Source: W0P28-013 sp964570565 (GTDB lineage Bacteria > Bacteroidota > Bacteroidia > Bacteroidales > Paludibacteraceae). Taken from it: 64,000 nt of DNA. Numbering within the stretch: the first letter of the stretch is position 1; every line of letters starts with the position of its first letter. The DNA is taken from the NCBI GenBank assembly GCA_964570565.1, contig CAZMYT010000005.1, positions 93,447 through 157,446 of the forward strand. Reading direction: 5' to 3'. The position numbers and the translations under genes are program-made. Positions 61,269 through 64,000 of the stretch are shown one piece after another. The notes beneath the pieces were generated by a model. The model was not told the DNA's origin. It saw nothing but the letters and a program-made list of their open reading frames with translations, and did no database searches.

Positions 61269-62621
61269 ATGAACGTTGTATTAAAAAACATTGACGCCGT
61301 AAATGCGATGGTAACCATCACCATTTCGAAAGCTGATTACGCAGAAAAAGTAGAAAAGAAACTTAAAGAGTATCGTAAAAAAGCTAATATCCCAGGTTTC
61401 CGTCCAGGCATGACTCCTATGAATTTAGTGAAAAAAATGTATGGTAAAGGAGTTTTGGCTGAAGAAGTTAACCAACTCATTTCAGATACACTTTACAACC
61501 ATATCAAAGAAAATAATCTAAATATTCTTGGCGAACCACTTCCAAACGAAACAGAACAAAAACCAGTTAATTTCGATTCAGAAGACGATTTCGTATTCGT
61601 ATTCGATTTAGCTATCGCTCCAGAATTGGATATCAACCTCACTACTAAAGATAAAATCGCTTATTACGACATCACCGTGAACGAAGAGATGGTAAACAAC
61701 CAAATCAAATCGTACACAAGCCGTTTTGGTTCATACGAACAAACCGACGAAGTAGCTGAAAACGACGTTATCAAAGGTCAATTGTTGGAATTGAACGCCG
61801 ACAAAAAAGTAAACGAAGCTGGTATCAAAGTAGCTGACGCTGTTTTGTCGCCAGTACATATAAAAGATGCGAAACAAAAGAAAGCATTTGTAGGTGCTAA
61901 AAAAGGTGATGTGATTACCTTCAACCCACAAAAAGCGATGGAAAATGAAGCTGACCTCGCTTCATTCCTAAAAATTTCAAAAGACGCTGTGAAAGACGTT
62001 ACAGCCGATTTTTCATTTGAAATTCAACAAATTACACGTTATAACGAATCACCAGTTGATCAATCATTGTTCGACAAAGTATTCGGCGAAGGCAAAGTAA
62101 AAGACGAAAAAGAATTCCGTGCTTTAATTGCAGAAGGCGTGAAAGAATCATACGTTTCAGATAGCGATTACAAATTCGGTATCGATGCCAAAGAAGTTTT
62201 GGTGAAAAAACTTGACAAAGTAGTGTTCCCTGAAGCATTTTTGAAACGTTGGGTACTAGCTGCTAACGAAAATTTGACTGCCGAAACCGTAGAAAAAGAG
62301 TTCGACTTAATGTTGAACGATTTGAAATGGTACCTCATCAAAAACCAAATAGCTAAAGCTAACGCTTGCAAAGTAGAAAAAGAAGATATCGAAGCATTTG
62401 CTCGCAAAATGGCTAAAATTCAATTTGCTCAATATGGCATGTTGAATGTACCAGAAGATATTTTGGCTAACTACGCACAAGACATGTTGAAGAAAGAAGA
62501 AACCATCAAAAACATGGTCGAAAAAGTGTTAGAAGAAAAAGTATTAGAAGTTGTAAAAACGAGCGTTAAACTCGACAAAAAAGCGATTTCATACGAAGAC
62601 TTCAACAAAATGTTTGAATAA
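61269..62621 (+). CDS. tig: Trigger factor
   Basis: The 450-residue ribosome-associated chaperone meets nascent chains. The N-terminal ribosome-binding domain contains the signature PGFRPGMTPMNLVKKMYG at about residues 43-60. The central region corresponds to the PPIase-like domain (about 150-240), which is poorly conserved, as is common in this phylum. The C-terminal part is the helical substrate-binding domain. Sequence is Lys- and Glu-rich. It is a single-gene transcript with its own terminator. Confidence 0.94.
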   Translation: MNVVLKNIDAVNAMVTITISKADYAEKVEKKLKEYRKKANIPGFRPGMTPMNLVKKMYGKGVLAEEVNQLISDTLYNHIKENNLNILGEPLPNETEQKPVNFDSEDDFVFVFDLAIAPELDINLTTKDKIAYYDITVNEEMVNNQIKSYTSRFGSYEQTDEVAENDVIKGQLLELNADKKVNEAGIKVADAVLSPVHIKDAKQKKAFVGAKKGDVITFNPQKAMENEADLASFLKISKDAVKDVTADFSFEIQQITRYNESPVDQSLFDKVFGEGKVKDEKEFRALIAEGVKESYVSDSDYKFGIDAKEVLVKKLDKVVFPEAFLKRWVLAANENLTAETVEKEFDLMLNDLKWYLIKNQIAKANACKVEKEDIEAFARKMAKIQFAQYGMLNVPEDILANYAQDMLKKEETIKNMVEKVLEEKVLEVVKTSVKLDKKAISYEDFNKMFE

Positions 62622-62644
62622 TTCTACGGAATTGAAATACTACC

Positions 62645-62683
62645 AAAAGCACAAATTCCGACCAAGGAGTTTGTGCTTTTTTA
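62645..62683 (+). terminator. Terminator of tig
   Basis: The stem AAAAGCACAAA with TTTGTGCTTTT, with a longer loop containing a TCC/GGA pair, is followed by T-rich sequence. Confidence 0.82.
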
Positions 62684-62715
62684 GTTGAATCACCACCGCC
62701 CTAAAACGCATAACA

Positions 62716-63066
62716 ATGAAAACACAAATCACACTCGACGAGATGGAGTTCTACGCCTACCACGGCTATTACGCCGAAGAACGCCAAATTGGCACCACTT
62801 TTTTGGTAAGCGTCACACTCGATGTGGACTTTAGCGCTGCCGAAAGCTCCGACGAACTCACCGACACGCTCAACTACGAGCTGGTGTACAACGTGGTGCG
62901 CCACGAAATGGAAACGCCTTCCAAACTACTCGAACACGTGGCATACCGCCTACGTGAAGCACTTACTACACACTTCCCTACCGTAACGCACGCCACCGTA
63001 ACCGTAACCAAACTGAATCCACCACTAGGCGGCAAAGTTAAAAGTGCGTCTGTAACAATTGGATAA
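62716..63066 (+). CDS. folB: Dihydroneopterin aldolase
   Basis: The 116-residue enzyme makes 6-hydroxymethyl-dihydropterin for folate synthesis. AYHGYYAEERQIGTTFLV is the N-terminal family motif with the active-site Glu near 21-22. ELVYNVV and LLEHVA follow, and the VTKLNPPLGG segment carries the conserved Lys. GC content is about 50-57 percent over the lines I counted, far above the neighbours, with many third-position C and G. The function is well supported; the composition is discussed as a finding. Confidence 0.93.
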   Translation: MKTQITLDEMEFYAYHGYYAEERQIGTTFLVSVTLDVDFSAAESSDELTDTLNYELVYNVVRHEMETPSKLLEHVAYRLREALTTHFPTVTHATVTVTKLNPPLGGKVKSASVTIG

Positions 63067-63102
63067 AAAAAACTGTTTTAGATTGTATATTTAAAAATAG
63101 TG

Positions 63103-63110
63103 TATATTTG
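63103..63110 (+). promoter_or_regulatory. Bacteroidota -7 element for the protease gene
   Basis: TATATTTG, an exact TAnnTTTG, lies 44 bases before the start. Because the region is very AT-rich, chance matches are more likely here. Confidence 0.5.
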
Positions 63111-63154
63111 TTGCGTAAATAAAACGTCTGTAATAATCTTATCAAACACAAAAA

Positions 63155-63841
63155 ATGCAAATCCCAACACAATCATTATTACCAAATCAAATGATTTTGG
63201 AATCAACATTAGCTCTTTACTATAAAAATGTAAGTGGAACTTCCTTTATGATAAATGGGAGTAAGGGGCAATACCTGGTTACCGCAAAACACATATTTCA
63301 GGATACAATTGAAAATACGAGCGTAGAAGTAAATATAAAAGGAGCACATATTGACGAAAAAATTACTTGTAATATTTTCTTTCATGAGAATCTTAATGTA
63401 GACATTGCAATACTTAAACTAACGAAACCATTAATTATCAAAAAATTACCTGCACTTGGAAGAGGTGATTCTTATTATATAGGTCAACAATGTATATTTT
63501 TAGGTTTCCCATTATTTAGCTTGGGAACACAGACAGAATCGGGGAAACTAGCATTTGTAAAAAAAGCTATTATTTCAGCATTTTATGACAAAAATGATGG
63601 TACCACCATGATGCTATTAGATGGACACAATAATCCAGGATTTTCTGGTGGTCCAATTATCACATATAGTGAGACGATGGACAAACAATTTATTATCGGA
63701 GTCATAAGTGGATATTATTATCAGAAGAATGAAATCAGCATTACAGATAAGATGACGGAAATTAATGAAAATTCAGGCATAATTATTTCATATGCGTCAG
63801 AATACATCTTAGATATAATCAAAAAAATTGAAATAGGATAA
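63155..63841 (+). CDS. Trypsin-like serine peptidase without a signal peptide
   Basis: The 228-residue protein shows a complete chymotrypsin-fold triad: His46 in LVTAKHIF, Asp83 in NVDIAILKL and Ser164 in NPGFSGGP. No signal peptide, membrane segment or PDZ domain is present, so unlike HtrA/DegP it is likely to stay in the cytoplasm. The gene is much more AT-rich than folB beside it and lies next to a tRNA gene. The target is unknown. Similar small cytoplasmic trypsin-like proteins occur in accessory and defence contexts, but no partner gene is visible before the window ends. Confidence 0.85.
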   Translation: MQIPTQSLLPNQMILESTLALYYKNVSGTSFMINGSKGQYLVTAKHIFQDTIENTSVEVNIKGAHIDEKITCNIFFHENLNVDIAILKLTKPLIIKKLPALGRGDSYYIGQQCIFLGFPLFSLGTQTESGKLAFVKKAIISAFYDKNDGTTMMLLDGHNNPGFSGGPIITYSETMDKQFIIGVISGYYYQKNEISITDKMTEINENSGIIISYASEYILDIIKKIEIG

Positions 63842-63910
63842 AATACGGCGTACAAAATTGTATAAACTATCTTTGGCTCAAGTTATGACACAGTACTTGA
63901 TTTAATCAAA

Positions 63911-63944
63911 ACAAAAAAGGCCGCTTAATAAGCGACCTTTTTTT
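63911..63944 (-). terminator. Terminator of tRNA-Val
   Basis: The stem AAGGCCGCTT with AAGCGACCTT (one G-T pair) has runs of A and T on either side. It lies directly past the 3' end of the minus-strand tRNA. Confidence 0.78.
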
Positions 63945-63946
63945 TG

Positions 63947-64000
63947 TGGGCGTTGACGGATTCGAACCGCCGACCCTCTGCTTGTAAGGCAGATGCTCTG
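63947..64000 (-). tRNA. tRNA-Val (anticodon UAC), 3' part only
   Basis: The minus strand shows the anticodon arm TCTGC-CTTACAA-GCAGA with anticodon TAC, a variable loop, the T arm GGCGGTTCGAATCCGTC and the acceptor 3' side AACGCCC. CCA is not encoded. The 5' half lies beyond the window edge. Confidence 0.92.

Noticed and set aside
1..64000. CRISPR arrays, insertion sequences, prophage or integrase genes
   Set aside because: No regularly spaced repeats, transposase-like or integrase-like proteins were found; the repeats seen are coding or short AT-rich tracts.

Overview
The window is a gene-dense, AT-rich chromosomal segment from a member of the Bacteroidota, most likely order Bacteroidales. 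That placement is an inference from gene content: a methylmalonyl-CoA/oxaloacetate decarboxylase cluster, class II (B12) ribonucleotide reductase, a TonB receptor with a carboxypeptidase-like N-terminal domain, DUF5689 and DUF6359-type lipoproteins, Bacteroidota-type LptD, and a TIGR01212 radical SAM protein. It is supported by about 20 intergenic copies of the Bacteroidota -7 promoter element TAnnTTTG, six of them (one with a C at the first position) with a TTTG -33 element 19-20 bases upstream. No insertion sequence, prophage or CRISPR array was seen. Most genes are housekeeping genes.

Layout. 1-2.4 kb: end of a sodium-pumping decarboxylase operon (OadG end, a carrier with two biotinyl domains, OadB). 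2.5-7.4 kb: nrdJ and transketolase. 7.5-13.3 kb: a four-gene operon read leftward (NrnA-type DHH phosphoesterase, ApgM-type phosphoglycerate mutase, lysS, and a DUF4139 protein carrying a TonB-plug-like insert). 13.5-15.4 kb: sugar-nucleotide genes (nucleotidyltransferase, galE). 15.7-19.2 kb: Lrp/AsnC regulator, TPR protein, DedA protein, aroE. 19.3-21.9 kb: a FadL-like outer-membrane protein behind a Tyr/Trp- and Ser-rich secreted protein. 22.2-25.1 kb: MFS transporter, RsmI-like methylase, fabG. 25.2-31.3 kb: lolA-like, ftsK, tadA and a Ktr/Trk potassium uptake pair. 31.5-36.2 kb: rfbD, membrane acyltransferase, tRNA-Pro, miaA, dnaA, then a repeat-bearing AT-rich region upstream of dnaA. 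36.6-44.3 kb: MCE protein, cell-wall amidase, lptD, a SlyD-like FKBP, aroC and a lipid kinase. 44.3-46.1 kb: aminopeptidase P.

46.2-53.9 kb is the most distinctive accessory locus. It holds a lipoprotein DNA/RNA non-specific endonuclease, two lipoproteins with OB-fold-like repeats, a TonB-dependent receptor, and a secreted endonuclease/exonuclease/phosphatase. I infer an envelope system that captures and degrades extracellular nucleic acid or nucleotides. The genes fit this, but the substrate is not proven by sequence.

54-64 kb: radical SAM protein, pepD, an unannotated 6S-like structured RNA with its own promoter, pgm, manA, an rluB-type pseudouridine synthase with a long Arg/Gly/Ser repeat tail, tig, an unusually GC-rich folB, an AT-rich trypsin-like protease gene, and a tRNA-Val cut by the window edge.

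Strongest points for a second look: the 6S-like RNA (56.5-56.7 kb), the TonB-plug insert in the DUF4139 protein (8.2-8.4 kb), and the nuclease/TonB locus. All family assignments come from reading motifs; no database search was run.
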